IMG/VR virus record: IMGVR_UViG_3300013005_003552
Coordinates: 1-64,000 of that record
Length of the DNA: 64,000 bases
Direction: 5' to 3' (one strand)
From: a virus
Part shown: in pieces, positions 39,693-47,200 of the stretch
How positions within the stretch are numbered: position 1 is the first letter of the stretch
Layout of the letters: the number at the start of each line of letters is the position of its first letter
Translations under genes and position numbers: made by a program
The notes under the pieces: model-generated
The model's database searches: none
Told to the model about the DNA's origin: nothing
What the model saw: only the letters and a program-made list of their open reading frames with translations

Positions 39693-40250
39693 ATGAAGAA
39701 ACTTTTAGCATTGGCCGCTCTATTGGCCGCAGGTACCGCTTTTGCTGGCGGATTTGGTTCTGTTGAGTACAGCGGCCGTGATGGCGTAAATGGTGCAGCG
39801 GATGCTCGTGCTACCAAAGTTACCATGGGCACAGATATCAATCAACTGTTGAAGGCTGATGTCAGCCTTCGTCAAAAGACCAACACTGATAACGATCTCA
39901 GCGACACACGACTGGAAGCCGGCTTAACAGCCACCCAGGCAGTTGGCGGTACAGGTCTCAGCTTGTATGGCCGTGGTGCAGTTGGTGAGAAGTTCAAGAC
40001 TAGCACCAACTACAGCTACTACTCAGTTGAACCAGGCGTCAAGTATGCAGTTACTCCTGTAATCAGTGTCAAGGCCGGCTATCGTTATAGAGCTGCCATG
40101 GACAGCGCAAATGCTGACACCACCCGTACATATCGGTTGGGTGCTGAGTATGCCATTACCAAGAACTACTTTGTTGGTCTAGGCTACGATCGTGTGCGCG
40201 GCGACAGCGAATACAATGCAACCAATGTCAGCGTTGGTTTCAAGTTCTAA
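39693..40250 (+). CDS. Outer-membrane beta-barrel protein, paralogue of 37116
   Basis: 185 residues. The signal peptide is KKLLALAALLAAGTAFA. The barrel strands end in NVSVGFKF with terminal Phe. Shares YYSVEPGVKYAV and RTYRLGAEYAIT with the 37116 product. A good sigma70 promoter with a stem-loop at +1 suggests high output. Two complete barrels in one phage segment, plus the fragment at the left edge, point to deliberate alteration of the host surface. Confidence 0.82.
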   Translation: MKKLLALAALLAAGTAFAGGFGSVEYSGRDGVNGAADARATKVTMGTDINQLLKADVSLRQKTNTDNDLSDTRLEAGLTATQAVGGTGLSLYGRGAVGEKFKTSTNYSYYSVEPGVKYAVTPVISVKAGYRYRAAMDSANADTTRTYRLGAEYAITKNYFVGLGYDRVRGDSEYNATNVSVGFKF

Positions 40251-40268
40251 TCTAACAGAGCATGAAAT

Positions 40269-40291
40269 AAAGGCCCAATAGGGCCTTTTCT
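40269..40291. terminator. Intrinsic terminator between convergent genes
   Basis: AAAGGCCC, loop AATA, GGGCCTTT, then TCTTT. Confidence 0.88.
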
Positions 40292-40765
40292 TTATTGAGG
40301 ATGCAATAGAACATCGCTTGATGTTCCAATCACAGGATCAACAATAAGTTTACCAAACCCCAACATAGTTTCGTTGGAGTTAATGGCAATGTCTTTGCTG
40401 TTGTTGCTGTTGACTATGGCAAGATCAGTATTTTTACTAATACTGTAAAATTGAGTAAGACTAGGCACCAGCAAGCTAGCCCAACGAAGAGCTATGTCAC
40501 CTGTACTAGTCGGTTGCTGTAGACCAGGACTGTGATTGCTTTGTGGTGCACCTTGTTGTAAAGCAATCACTGCGGCCACTCGAGTGGTAGAATCGCCTTG
40601 GTTGGCAATTTTTCCTAAAGCCTCATATCTTGCAATTTCAGCTTTGGCGCGAGCTTCGGCGATTTGTCGTTGTGTGTCTGCGTATTTTTGATAGTTGCTA
40701 GGACCACTGGCACACCCAGTTAGTACTAACATGCCAATGGCACTTGCGAGAATAGTTTTTCTCAT
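40292..40765 (-). CDS. Lipoprotein with coiled-coil region
   Basis: 157 residues. The signal ends MLVLTGCASGP (lipobox). Residues 25-55 (YADTQRQIAEARAKAEIARY) form a heptad-like helix, and the C-terminal half is polar with Asn/Ser runs (IVNSNNSKDIAINSN). Outer-membrane anchored. AAGGAAAC precedes the ATG and a minus-strand late box lies at 40806-40800. A spanin role is possible, but no partner gene is visible. Confidence 0.72.
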   Translation of the reverse strand: MRKTILASAIGMLVLTGCASGPSNYQKYADTQRQIAEARAKAEIARYEALGKIANQGDSTTRVAAVIALQQGAPQSNHSPGLQQPTSTGDIALRWASLLVPSLTQFYSISKNTDLAIVNSNNSKDIAINSNETMLGFGKLIVDPVIGTSSDVLLHPQ

Positions 40766-40799
40766 GATAGTTTCCTTATAAATGATTTTATTCGGAAAC

Positions 40800-40806
40800 T
40801 ATTTAG
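40800..40806 (-). promoter_or_regulatory. Minus-strand late promoter box
   Basis: CTAAATA on the minus strand; +1 near 40794, leader of about 29 nt. Confidence 0.45.
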
Positions 40807-41038
40807 ATCAATTGGCTCCTACATTACATAGCGTGATGGCCTAACGGCGAACAAGTTGCTTTAACTAGTCTCAAACATATTTATCCAGTCAACTGTGACT
40901 CATAACAAAGGCGCCTAAGGGCTTTTTTATTTTACCAAAAGCATTTACTTTCCTGTTCTAAGCGTATATAATTGCACACAATAGAGCAGTAAATATTTAC
41001 ATAGTGCTTTTACAATAGCTCTACCAAGTGAGGGGTGA
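40807..41038 (+). promoter_or_regulatory. Gene-free stretch with promoter signals
   Basis: TTTACT (40944-40949), 17 bp, TATAAT (40967-40972) makes a plausible sigma70 promoter, and TAAATA (40990-40995) a possible late box; a GC-rich inverted element with T run (about 40914-40936) may end readthrough. The first 100 bases show nothing I can name. Confidence 0.5.
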
Positions 41039-41398
41039 ATGTCAAGTTTTGGTTGTTTTACATGTTTGAACTGCGGCAAGAACAATGCCATCAAAGGACA
41101 CAGCTATACCAACAAGTTTTGCAACAACAGTTGCCAAGCTCAGTATCGTAGCCGTAGTCTAGTGCGTGAATGGAAAGAAGGCAAAGAGCCCATGGCTTGG
41201 CGCCAAGTTCCGGACTGGGTCAAGAAGTACCTGATTCAAGAACGCGGTCACAAATGTGAAGTATGTGGTATCACTGAATGGCCAGAGTGGCTCGGCCATC
41301 CGGCACCATTGGTAGTTGACTACCTAGACGGTGACAGTTACAACAGCCGTGAAGACAATCTTCAACTGATCTGCCCAAATTGTAAATCACAGAAATAA
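41039..41398 (+). CDS. HNH-endonuclease-like protein, probably degenerate
   Basis: 119 residues. Two Cys pairs (CLNCGKNN, CEVCGITE) and CPNCKSQK frame an HNH-type core, LVVDYLDGDSYNSREDNLQL. In active phage HNH enzymes the first position is usually DH and the last CPNCH; here they are DY and CPNCK, so both key histidines appear lost. It may now only bind DNA. GAGGGGTGA precedes the ATG. Confidence 0.7.
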   Translation: MSSFGCFTCLNCGKNNAIKGHSYTNKFCNNSCQAQYRSRSLVREWKEGKEPMAWRQVPDWVKKYLIQERGHKCEVCGITEWPEWLGHPAPLVVDYLDGDSYNSREDNLQLICPNCKSQK

Positions 41399-41424
41399 TT
41401 CATTTTAACCTTAGGAGAAATCAA

Positions 41425-41970
41425 ATGAAAACCATTGGAGATAAAATCCAACCTTTTGCCGTTACCGGCGTAAAACCTGGTGCTCTCACGCCAGACAATG
41501 CTTTCGAGACCATTACTGAAAAAAGTTTTGAAGGCAAATGGAAAATTATTGTGTACTACCCAAAAGATTTTACTTTTGTGTGCCCAACTGAAATCGTGGC
41601 TTACGACAAACTGCGCCAGGATTTTGAAGACCGCGATGCTGTGCTCTTGATTGGCTCAACTGACAATGAATTCTGCAAGCTGGCCTGGCGCAATGCGCAT
41701 GACGATTTGAAGAAGACCAGCAGCTGGAGTTTTGCAGATGTGGCTCGCGGTGAGCTGAGTTTGGCCGACCAGCTAGGCATTTTTTATGAGCCAGCAGGCG
41801 CGGCACTTCGTGCTACTTTTGTTGTTGACCCAGACAATGTTATTCAGCATGTGACTGTGAACAATCTGGATGTGGGCCGTAACCCAGACGAAACTCTGCG
41901 CATCTTGGATGCTCTGCAGACTGGCGAACTGTGCCCATGCAGCCGTCCCATTGGTGGAGAAACACTATAA
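41425..41970 (+). CDS. ahpC: Peroxiredoxin, AhpC type
   Basis: 181 residues. The peroxidatic Cys is in FTFVCPTEIV (about 52) with Thr and a later Arg (AALRATFVV); the C-terminal resolving region is TGELCPCSRP. The family reduces hydrogen peroxide and organic peroxides. It is coupled by TAATG to an AhpD-like gene, as in bacteria that use AhpD to recharge AhpC. TTAGGAG precedes the start. Bacterial-type operon carried by the phage. Confidence 0.92.
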   Translation: MKTIGDKIQPFAVTGVKPGALTPDNAFETITEKSFEGKWKIIVYYPKDFTFVCPTEIVAYDKLRQDFEDRDAVLLIGSTDNEFCKLAWRNAHDDLKKTSSWSFADVARGELSLADQLGIFYEPAGAALRATFVVDPDNVIQHVTVNNLDVGRNPDETLRILDALQTGELCPCSRPIGGETL

Positions 41971-42488
41971 TGACTGCCTGGGTTGATGCATTAAAAGAAG
42001 CCAGCATACCTGAGTATGCCAAGGACACCAAGCTCAACTTAGATGCTGTGATCAAACGCAGCACTTTGCCCGTGGAAGAAGCAGAAGCTGTGGCCTTGGC
42101 TGCGGCTTTTGCAACCGGCAACAGCAAGCTATGGACCTGGATTGACAGTCAGATTGCCAACCGCACAGAAGCACAGGCAGCACTCACAGCAGGTGCGCTG
42201 ATGGCACAAAACAATGTGTGGTATCCCTATGTGGAAATGACCGACGACCCCCAACTAGAAGGCTTGCCTGCCCAACTGCGCATGAATGCCATTTCCACTC
42301 ACGGAGGCACTACCAAAGAGCGTTTTGAAGCTTATAGTCTAGCTGCCAGCATTGTGGGCAAGTGTCACTTCTGTGTGAAATCTCATTACAGTGGGCTTAA
42401 GAAGATGGGTTACAGTGTGGAGCAATTGAGAGACATTGGCCGCATTGCTGCGGTAATGACCAGTGTCTCACGAGTGGTAGCCAATTAA
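41970..42488 (+). CDS. ahpD: Alkylhydroperoxidase AhpD-like
   Basis: 172 residues from ATG 41970. The redox motif VGKCHFCVKSHYSG gives Cys-x2-Cys-x3-His, the AhpD proton-relay arrangement, within an all-helical protein. The partner AhpC is immediately upstream. It would accept electrons from a lipoamide or thiol donor and reduce AhpC; no lipoyl protein is visible here, so host donors are expected. Confidence 0.9.
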   Translation: MTAWVDALKEASIPEYAKDTKLNLDAVIKRSTLPVEEAEAVALAAAFATGNSKLWTWIDSQIANRTEAQAALTAGALMAQNNVWYPYVEMTDDPQLEGLPAQLRMNAISTHGGTTKERFEAYSLAASIVGKCHFCVKSHYSGLKKMGYSVEQLRDIGRIAAVMTSVSRVVAN

Positions 42489-42499
42489 CAGGAGGAGTT

Positions 42500-42916
42500 A
42501 TGTTAGAATGTTTGATTGTTGGAGACAGTATTGCAGTAGGAGTAAGCCAGGTACGACCAGAATGTCAGGCCATTGCCAAAAGCGGTATCAATTCCAGCAA
42601 CTGGAACAAGCAACATCTTGATAAGTTGAAGCCAACCAAAACACTCATTATTAGTCTGGGTGCTAACGATCTTGGAGTAAACACAGAACAAAACCTTCGC
42701 ACCCTAAGATCTCGGGTTCAGGCCGATCGAGTGTTATGGCTGCTGCCCAGTCAACGACTCAAGCCCGAACAGGTACGAGCTGTAAAATGGGTTGCACAGG
42801 ATTTTGGAGACACAGTTATTCCTCGTCCAGAAAAGAACATCAGTGCAGATGGTGTTCACCCAACCTACAAAGGCTACAAAGAGTTGGGTGATCTGACCAA
42901 ATACATTGCTCAGTAG
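42500..42916 (+). CDS. SGNH/GDSL hydrolase
   Basis: 138 residues, short for the family. Block I LIVGDSIAVG, block III LGANDLG and block V SADGVHPTYKG (Asp-x2-His) are clear. No signal peptide, so cytoplasmic or released at lysis. SGNH enzymes de-esterify lipids or acetylated glycans. AGGAGGAG lies upstream. Another GDS-start protein is at 48339. Confidence 0.82.
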   Translation: MLECLIVGDSIAVGVSQVRPECQAIAKSGINSSNWNKQHLDKLKPTKTLIISLGANDLGVNTEQNLRTLRSRVQADRVLWLLPSQRLKPEQVRAVKWVAQDFGDTVIPRPEKNISADGVHPTYKGYKELGDLTKYIAQ

Positions 42917-42936
42917 CCTACAGAAATTCTGTAGGC
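42916..42936 (+). terminator. Hairpin at gene end
   Basis: GCCTACAGAA and TTCTGTAGGC almost touch; no U tract, so a weak terminator or 3' protector. Confidence 0.5.
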
Positions 42937-42979
42937 GAAAATCATGACTTTATGGATATGATTGCACTGCAACATGTTG

Positions 42980-43012
42980 TATAATTTTCATACATACATT
43001 AGACATGTATGT
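42980..43012 (+). promoter_or_regulatory. pqqA promoter -10 and 5'-terminal stem-loop
   Basis: TATAAT (42980-42985) predicts +1 at 42992, where ACATACAT, loop TAGAC, ATGTATGT begins. The -35 is weak. Leader 45 nt with ACAAGGAG. Confidence 0.6.
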
Positions 43013-43036
43013 GTCAACTTAACAAGGAGAATCACC

Positions 43037-43111
43037 ATGGCATGGACTACACCAGCTGCTCAAGATATGCGTTTCGGTTTTGAGATCACTATGTATATCG
43101 CAAATCGTTAA
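43037..43111 (+). CDS. pqqA: PqqA, precursor peptide for pyrroloquinoline quinone
   Basis: 24 residues, MAWTTPAAQDMRFGFEITMY then IANR. It shows the PqqA plan: N-terminal Trp, RFGFE, and the conserved Glu16 and Tyr20 spaced E-x3-Y that PqqE cross-links to form PQQ. Strong Shine-Dalgarno, upstream promoter with stem-loop and its own terminator make this a complete single-gene unit. No pqqB-F genes are near, so host enzymes would process it. Confidence 0.88.
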   Translation: MAWTTPAAQDMRFGFEITMYIANR

Positions 43112-43127
43112 TTTTTAATTAACACCC

Positions 43128-43155
43128 AAAAATCCTCCGCAAGGGGGATTTTTTT
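43128..43155 (+). terminator. Intrinsic terminator of pqqA
   Basis: AAAAATCCTCC, GCAA, GGGGGATTTTT, T run. Confidence 0.92.
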
Positions 43156-43158
43156 TGG

Positions 43159-43187
43159 TTGACACAAATTTTATCTTTATCTACAAT
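43159..43187 (+). promoter_or_regulatory. sigma70 promoter, leaderless spacing
   Basis: TTGACA, 17 bp, TACAAT; six bases then ATG 43194. Confidence 0.75.
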
Positions 43188-43193
43188 ACAAGC

Positions 43194-43220
43194 ATGTTCA
43201 ATTCAAATGTCCAAACATGA
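43194..43220 (+). CDS. Leaderless eight-codon leader peptide
   Basis: ATG at the predicted +1 encodes MFNSNVQT and stops at TGA, which overlaps ATG 43217 of the next gene (ATGA). The next gene lacks a Shine-Dalgarno, so reinitiation after this short frame is a plausible way to translate it. Confidence 0.4.
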   Translation: MFNSNVQT

Positions 43221-43666
43221 CTCTATTCATCATTTTGGTAGCACTTGCAATTTTTGCAACACGGCATAGTTCTACCTTTTGGTTCGTGGCACTGCCGGGC
43301 ACGATTGTGCATGAATCCTTGCACTGGATCATTGGCAAGCTGTTGGGTGCCCGCCCATACAATTTTAATGTGGTGCCTTCATATGGATCAGATCATGTGA
43401 CCTACGGCAGTGTGAGCTTTGAAAACTTCAATACCTTCAATGCCGCACCCACTGCTCTGGCACCTTTGCTGGCTATTCCACTGGCTCTGCTGGCCTGGCC
43501 TTTTGTACAAGGCATAGAAGATTTTTGGGGCAAACTTTTTGCTATTTGGTGCTTGGCTGCTGTGCTGGCGCAGAGCTTGCCCAGCCAAGCAGATTGGGCT
43601 GTGGCACTGCGCCATCCTGTTGGGCTGGTTTGTTGGGCTGGCGCAGGAGCATACTTTTTGTTGTAA
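43217..43666 (+). CDS. Membrane HExxH protein, possible site-2-type protease
   Basis: 149 residues with about four hydrophobic helices. HESLHWIIGKLLGARP (about 35) puts an HExxH zinc motif at a membrane helix, as in M50-like proteases. A second M50 motif (NxxPxxxxD) is not obvious, although PTALAPLLAIPLALLAWP has suitable prolines. The start depends on an upstream eight-codon frame. No substrate indicated. Confidence 0.65.
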   Translation: MTLFIILVALAIFATRHSSTFWFVALPGTIVHESLHWIIGKLLGARPYNFNVVPSYGSDHVTYGSVSFENFNTFNAAPTALAPLLAIPLALLAWPFVQGIEDFWGKLFAIWCLAAVLAQSLPSQADWAVALRHPVGLVCWAGAGAYFLL

Positions 43667-43676
43667 AAAAGCAACA

Positions 43677-43703
43677 AAAAACTCTAGCATTTATGCGGGT
43701 TTT
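43677..43703 (+). terminator. Probable intrinsic terminator
   Basis: AAAACTC and GGGTTTT enclose GCAT-TT-ATGC with a two-base bulge. Confidence 0.65.
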
Positions 43704-43712
43704 AGCCCCCTT

Positions 43713-43776
43713 AAAAACGGTTGACCTAAAAGCCCATTTTGTCTATAATACGAAGTATATTAAGTGATAAGGAGCC
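43713..43776 (+). promoter_or_regulatory. Early promoter cassette, copy 6
   Basis: TTGACC (43721-43726), 17 bp, TATAAT (43744-43749); leader diverges but keeps AAGGAG. Confidence 0.85.
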
Positions 43777-43779
43777 AAG

Positions 43780-44151
43780 ATGGAACAGTTCAAAAGTTGG
43801 GAAGAGTTGTCTGCTCTTGAGCAAGCCCAATGCATGTATTGGGACATGTACAAGGATGCCTATGGCGTTCGCCCCCGCGGTGTGGACACTTCCACTTGGA
43901 CCCTCGAGGACTTCGACCAGGAGTTTGCAAGCCTGGGTCGTGTGATTGAGCAAGAAAACATTGCTCGCCGTGAAGCCGAGGCTCGCGCCATTGTTGAGTT
44001 CGAAAATCGCGTTGCCAATCTCATGCACCCTGGTACCACCCGCGAGCGTGTGATTGCTTGGTTGATGGATGCCGAAGGCGCTACAGGCGACGACGACTAT
44101 TTTTGTTTTTGCGTGGGCTTGCCCTACGGTTATTTTAGAAAGGCTGCATGA
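43780..44151 (+). CDS. Early phage protein of unknown function
   Basis: 123 residues. Starts with a helical domain (FKSWEELSALEQAQCMYWDM, then YKDAYGVRPRGVD), followed by a long helix rich in Arg/Glu (RREAEARAIVEFENRVANLM). I recall similar phage early proteins with the YGxRPR motif but no known activity. Single-gene early unit. Confidence 0.72.
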   Translation: MEQFKSWEELSALEQAQCMYWDMYKDAYGVRPRGVDTSTWTLEDFDQEFASLGRVIEQENIARREAEARAIVEFENRVANLMHPGTTRERVIAWLMDAEGATGDDDYFCFCVGLPYGYFRKAA

Positions 44152-44165
44152 TACTAGCAGACTAT

Positions 44166-44226
44166 TAAAACGGTTGACCCAAATGGTCCATTTTGCTATA
44201 CTATAGGCTAAGTTAAACAAAAGGAG
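44166..44226 (+). promoter_or_regulatory. Early promoter cassette, copy 7
   Basis: TTGACC (44174-44179), 17 bp, TATACT (44197-44202), leader identical to copies 1, 2 and 5. Confidence 0.9.
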
Positions 44227-44234
44227 CGTTCCAA

Positions 44235-44618
44235 ATGGCTTACATTTCCGCAGACGATGTCAAAGCAATTCGTACCGAACTCAAGCAGGCTTTTCCCAAC
44301 TGGAAGTTCGGCGTCCGCAAAGGCTCCGGTAGCCTCAGCGTGGATGTGAGCATCCTGCAGGGCACTGTGGACTTCAGCGAGAACCTGCACAACGGTTACA
44401 CCCAGGTTAACCAGTACTGGATCAACGACCACTGGACCAGTCTTGAGGCTCGTGTTGCACTAAACAAAATCAACGAGATCATGCACAATGCACCGGGTCG
44501 TGCAGGTGGTCGTGTTTACTTTGATGAGTCGGATGCAATGACCGACTACTTTCACACCGCGTTCTACACTCACCTGAGTATTGGTCAGTGGAACAAAAAC
44601 TACGCCTTGGTCAAGTAA
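44235..44618 (+). CDS. LPD29-like phage protein
   Basis: 127 residues. The order IRTELKQAFPNWKFGVRKGS, LSVDVSILQGTVDFS, YFDESDAMTDYFHTAFY resembles the LPD29 domain found in large polyvalent and phage early proteins. Function unknown. First gene of a long early run (to about 50 kb) that includes the DNA ligase; TAATG overlap with the next gene. Confidence 0.68.
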   Translation: MAYISADDVKAIRTELKQAFPNWKFGVRKGSGSLSVDVSILQGTVDFSENLHNGYTQVNQYWINDHWTSLEARVALNKINEIMHNAPGRAGGRVYFDESDAMTDYFHTAFYTHLSIGQWNKNYALVK

Positions 44619-44995
44619 TGAAAGCATTTTTGGAAATTACCAACTGGGCAGACACAGAGTTCAACTGCAACCATGTGTATTGGATGGATGACAGCAAGAA
44701 CAAGATGTATGCGTATGCTCGATTTGGTAATCCCAGCGACACACAGACATTCTGCAAGCCAATTCAAATTGACACCAGGGGTCGCAAATTTGTAGAAGTG
44801 CGCAACGACATCTACAAATGGACGGATCTGGAGGATGTGATTCCTGTCACAGTCAATCCAACCTGGCGTGTGGCAGGTAGCAAAGGCGCCGAATATGTTG
44901 TAGAAAAAGATGGTTCAGTGTATACTTGCACTTGTCCCGGTTTCAAATTCCGCGGTGCATGCCGCCATGTTCAAGAGGTAGAGTCTAATGCGTAA
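44618..44995 (+). CDS. SWIM-type zinc-finger-like protein
   Basis: 125 residues from ATG 44618. The C-terminal YTCTCPGFKFRGACRHVQEV gives C-x-C-x7-C-x-H, the SWIM zinc pattern for DNA or protein binding. The N-terminal 70 residues are beta-rich. The stop overlaps the ligase start by 8 nt, so it may work with the ligase on DNA. Confidence 0.75.
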   Translation: MKAFLEITNWADTEFNCNHVYWMDDSKNKMYAYARFGNPSDTQTFCKPIQIDTRGRKFVEVRNDIYKWTDLEDVIPVTVNPTWRVAGSKGAEYVVEKDGSVYTCTCPGFKFRGACRHVQEVESNA

Positions 44996-46304
44996 GCCCT
45001 GGGAAATCATTCAAGAACTAGAAGCAGACAACAGCCGCTTGGCCAAAGAGGCCATTGTGCAAGGCACTGTGACTGAAGGCAACGACGAATTTTTTCGTGG
45101 TGCTCGTGCGGCACTGGATGCCATGATCACCTTTGGTGTAAAGAAGGTGCCTACTGCAAACGCAGACGGCGAAGGTCTTCATGCAGATGCTTTCTGGGCA
45201 GTGGCACAGGAATTGGCCGAGCGTAAACTAACCGGCAATGCCGCACAGAACACCATCTCTGCACTGGCCAATCGTGCCACGCAAGCAGAGTGGAACTCGT
45301 GGTACCGACGCATTCTGATCAAGGATCTGCGCTGTGGTGTCAGTGAAAAGACCATAAACAGTGTAGTAGGCAAACAAAATGAAAAGTATACCATTCCTGT
45401 TTTTAGCTGCCAGCTGGCTCATGATGGCGCTAACCACGAATCCAAGATCACCGGTAAGAAAATCATTCAGGTCAAACTGGACGGAGTCCGGGTTGTGGCT
45501 ATCGTGTATCCTAATGGTGCTTGCAATCTTTTCAGCCGCAATGGTAAAGAACTTGTAAACTTTCCGCATATTGAATCGCAGTTTGAGCAAACTGCCTCAG
45601 GCATTGCCGAGCCCATGGTATTTGATGGCGAAGTAATGAGCTCCAGTTTCCAGGACCTTATGAAGCAGGTGCATCGCAAGAGCAATGTAAATGCCAATGA
45701 TGCGGTACTGCACTTGTTTGATCTTGTGCCGCTGGCAGCATTTCAACAGGGCAAGTACAAGGTGGCACAAACAGCTCGATTGCAAAAACTGCAAGACTGG
45801 AAAGACACCCGGGCTGACGCAACACCCAATATACAAGTGCTGGGTTCCGAAACTGTGGATCTGGATACTGCCGCAGGTGAACAAAGATTCAAAGACATCA
45901 ATGCTGAAGCCATTCGCGGTGGTTACGAAGGTATAATGATCAAGGACCTGGATGCATCATATGAAACCAAACGCACCACTGCTTGGCTCAAGCGCAAGCC
46001 ATTTCTGGAAGTCAGTCTCACTGTGGTTGGACTGGAAGAAGGTACAGGCAAGAATGCAGGACGCCTGGGTGCTCTTATCTGCGAAGGCACAGACGACGGC
46101 AAGAAAATCCGCACTAATGTTGGATCTGGTCTCACTGACGATCTACGCCTGGACATTTGGTCAGATCAAACGGCTGTACTCGGACAGGTGGTCGAAATCC
46201 GCGCGGATGCAACGACTAGGAATCAAGATAGTGAGGAAGTATACTCGTTACGGTTTCCCCGCTTCCTTCGATTCCGCGGTTTTGCAAAAGGTGAAAAAAT
46301 CTAA
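44988..46304 (+). CDS. ATP-dependent DNA ligase
   Basis: 438 residues. Adenylation motif I is KIIQVKLDGVRVVA (Lys near 163); RNGKELVNF is motif III-like, DGEVMS motif IIIa/IV, GYEGIMIKDLD motif IV and AWLKRKP motif V. An N-terminal helical DNA-binding region (about 1-150) and a C-terminal OB fold (LEVSLTVVGLEEGTGKNAGR) complete the layout of a phage or cellular ligase. It would seal nicks in replication and repair. Confidence 0.9.
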   Translation: MRKPWEIIQELEADNSRLAKEAIVQGTVTEGNDEFFRGARAALDAMITFGVKKVPTANADGEGLHADAFWAVAQELAERKLTGNAAQNTISALANRATQAEWNSWYRRILIKDLRCGVSEKTINSVVGKQNEKYTIPVFSCQLAHDGANHESKITGKKIIQVKLDGVRVVAIVYPNGACNLFSRNGKELVNFPHIESQFEQTASGIAEPMVFDGEVMSSSFQDLMKQVHRKSNVNANDAVLHLFDLVPLAAFQQGKYKVAQTARLQKLQDWKDTRADATPNIQVLGSETVDLDTAAGEQRFKDINAEAIRGGYEGIMIKDLDASYETKRTTAWLKRKPFLEVSLTVVGLEEGTGKNAGRLGALICEGTDDGKKIRTNVGSGLTDDLRLDIWSDQTAVLGQVVEIRADATTRNQDSEEVYSLRFPRFLRFRGFAKGEKI

Positions 46305-46305
46305 C

Positions 46306-46539
46306 ATGCACAAGAACGCAGTCAAAGACATAGTGTTCGGTGGACTCCAGGAACTCAGCCGTAACACGAGATTCTATTATTACACTAGTTCAGGCGCAGG
46401 CTACTGCCGTTGGACTGACGAGGGCAAAGAGGCTGTGTTGGATTTCATAAAAGAAATGACACCGCTCATGCGAGCCGCTGAAGAACAGGATCTAGATAAT
46501 CGTGCGAAAGAAATGATACTAAAGGAATTGAAATCATGA
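46306..46539 (+). CDS. Small protein of unknown function
   Basis: 77 residues starting one base after the ligase stop. MHKNAVKDIVFGGLQELSRN then YYTSSGAGYCRWTDEGKEAV; helical with an aromatic patch. No family recognised. Translationally coupled at both ends (ATGA into the next gene). Confidence 0.62.
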   Translation: MHKNAVKDIVFGGLQELSRNTRFYYYTSSGAGYCRWTDEGKEAVLDFIKEMTPLMRAAEEQDLDNRAKEMILKELKS

Positions 46540-46835
46540 GCATGGAAATTGTTTACAACGACCAACCAGAAGAACTTGATGTGGATAGTCGCAATCGAGA
46601 ATTGCGACGCATGCTAGGCCACGGTGTGTGTGAAGTTACCTTTACCAAAGTAAATGGAGAAGTTCGTACCATGCCCTGCACTCTTGACAGTAGCCTGCTG
46701 CCACCAGCGCCCTTGAAGGAACATCACAGTACCAAACCCTACAAGCCAGAAACCTTGAGTGTGTGGTGCTTGGACAAGATGGAATGGCGTAGTTTCCGTG
46801 TGGCTAATGTAACACGGATCTTGCGTACACAATGA
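46536..46835 (+). CDS. DUF2693-like phage protein
   Basis: 99 residues. The core RELRRMLGHGVCEVTFTKVN, GEVRTMPCTL and SVWCLDKMEWRSFRVANVT matches the short SH3-like DUF2693 family known from phages (WYL-like). Probably binds nucleic acid or a regulator; unproven. ATGA overlaps at both ends. Confidence 0.75.
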   Translation: MSMEIVYNDQPEELDVDSRNRELRRMLGHGVCEVTFTKVNGEVRTMPCTLDSSLLPPAPLKEHHSTKPYKPETLSVWCLDKMEWRSFRVANVTRILRTQ

Positions 46836-47200
46836 GCAACGAAATCACTGTGAAAATGCTGGACCGCAAGATTGCATGGTGTGAGCAAAACGCATTTTGG
46901 GGTAACCCTTCTGCTGTGCCACAAGTGCTGGATTTCTACTTTGAAAAGACTCGTGCTAGTGTAACTGAGGATTGGCCTGAAACATTCACATTGCAGGAAC
47001 TGGCTGAGTCTTTGGGTATAGAGCAAGTGCGGTATAGAATCTACTACAGCCAAGATAACCTTACTTTACGGCTGTTTGTGTTCCGTCCTCGGTGTACCTG
47101 GGACGAACAAAAAATCATGTTGGACTTGGGATTTGTTGTTGCACAGGACGGAGACTCTAACAACATCCCCAACCAACCAGTAGAGGAAATTGAAGAATGA
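46832..47200 (+). CDS. Phage protein of unknown function
   Basis: 122 residues: helical N-terminus (KMLDRKIAWCEQNAFWGN), then strands (VRYRIYYSQDNLTLRLFVFR). Acidic tail (VEEIEE). No family recognised; operon member with ATGA overlaps on both sides. Confidence 0.6.
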   Translation: MSNEITVKMLDRKIAWCEQNAFWGNPSAVPQVLDFYFEKTRASVTEDWPETFTLQELAESLGIEQVRYRIYYSQDNLTLRLFVFRPRCTWDEQKIMLDLGFVVAQDGDSNNIPNQPVEEIEE

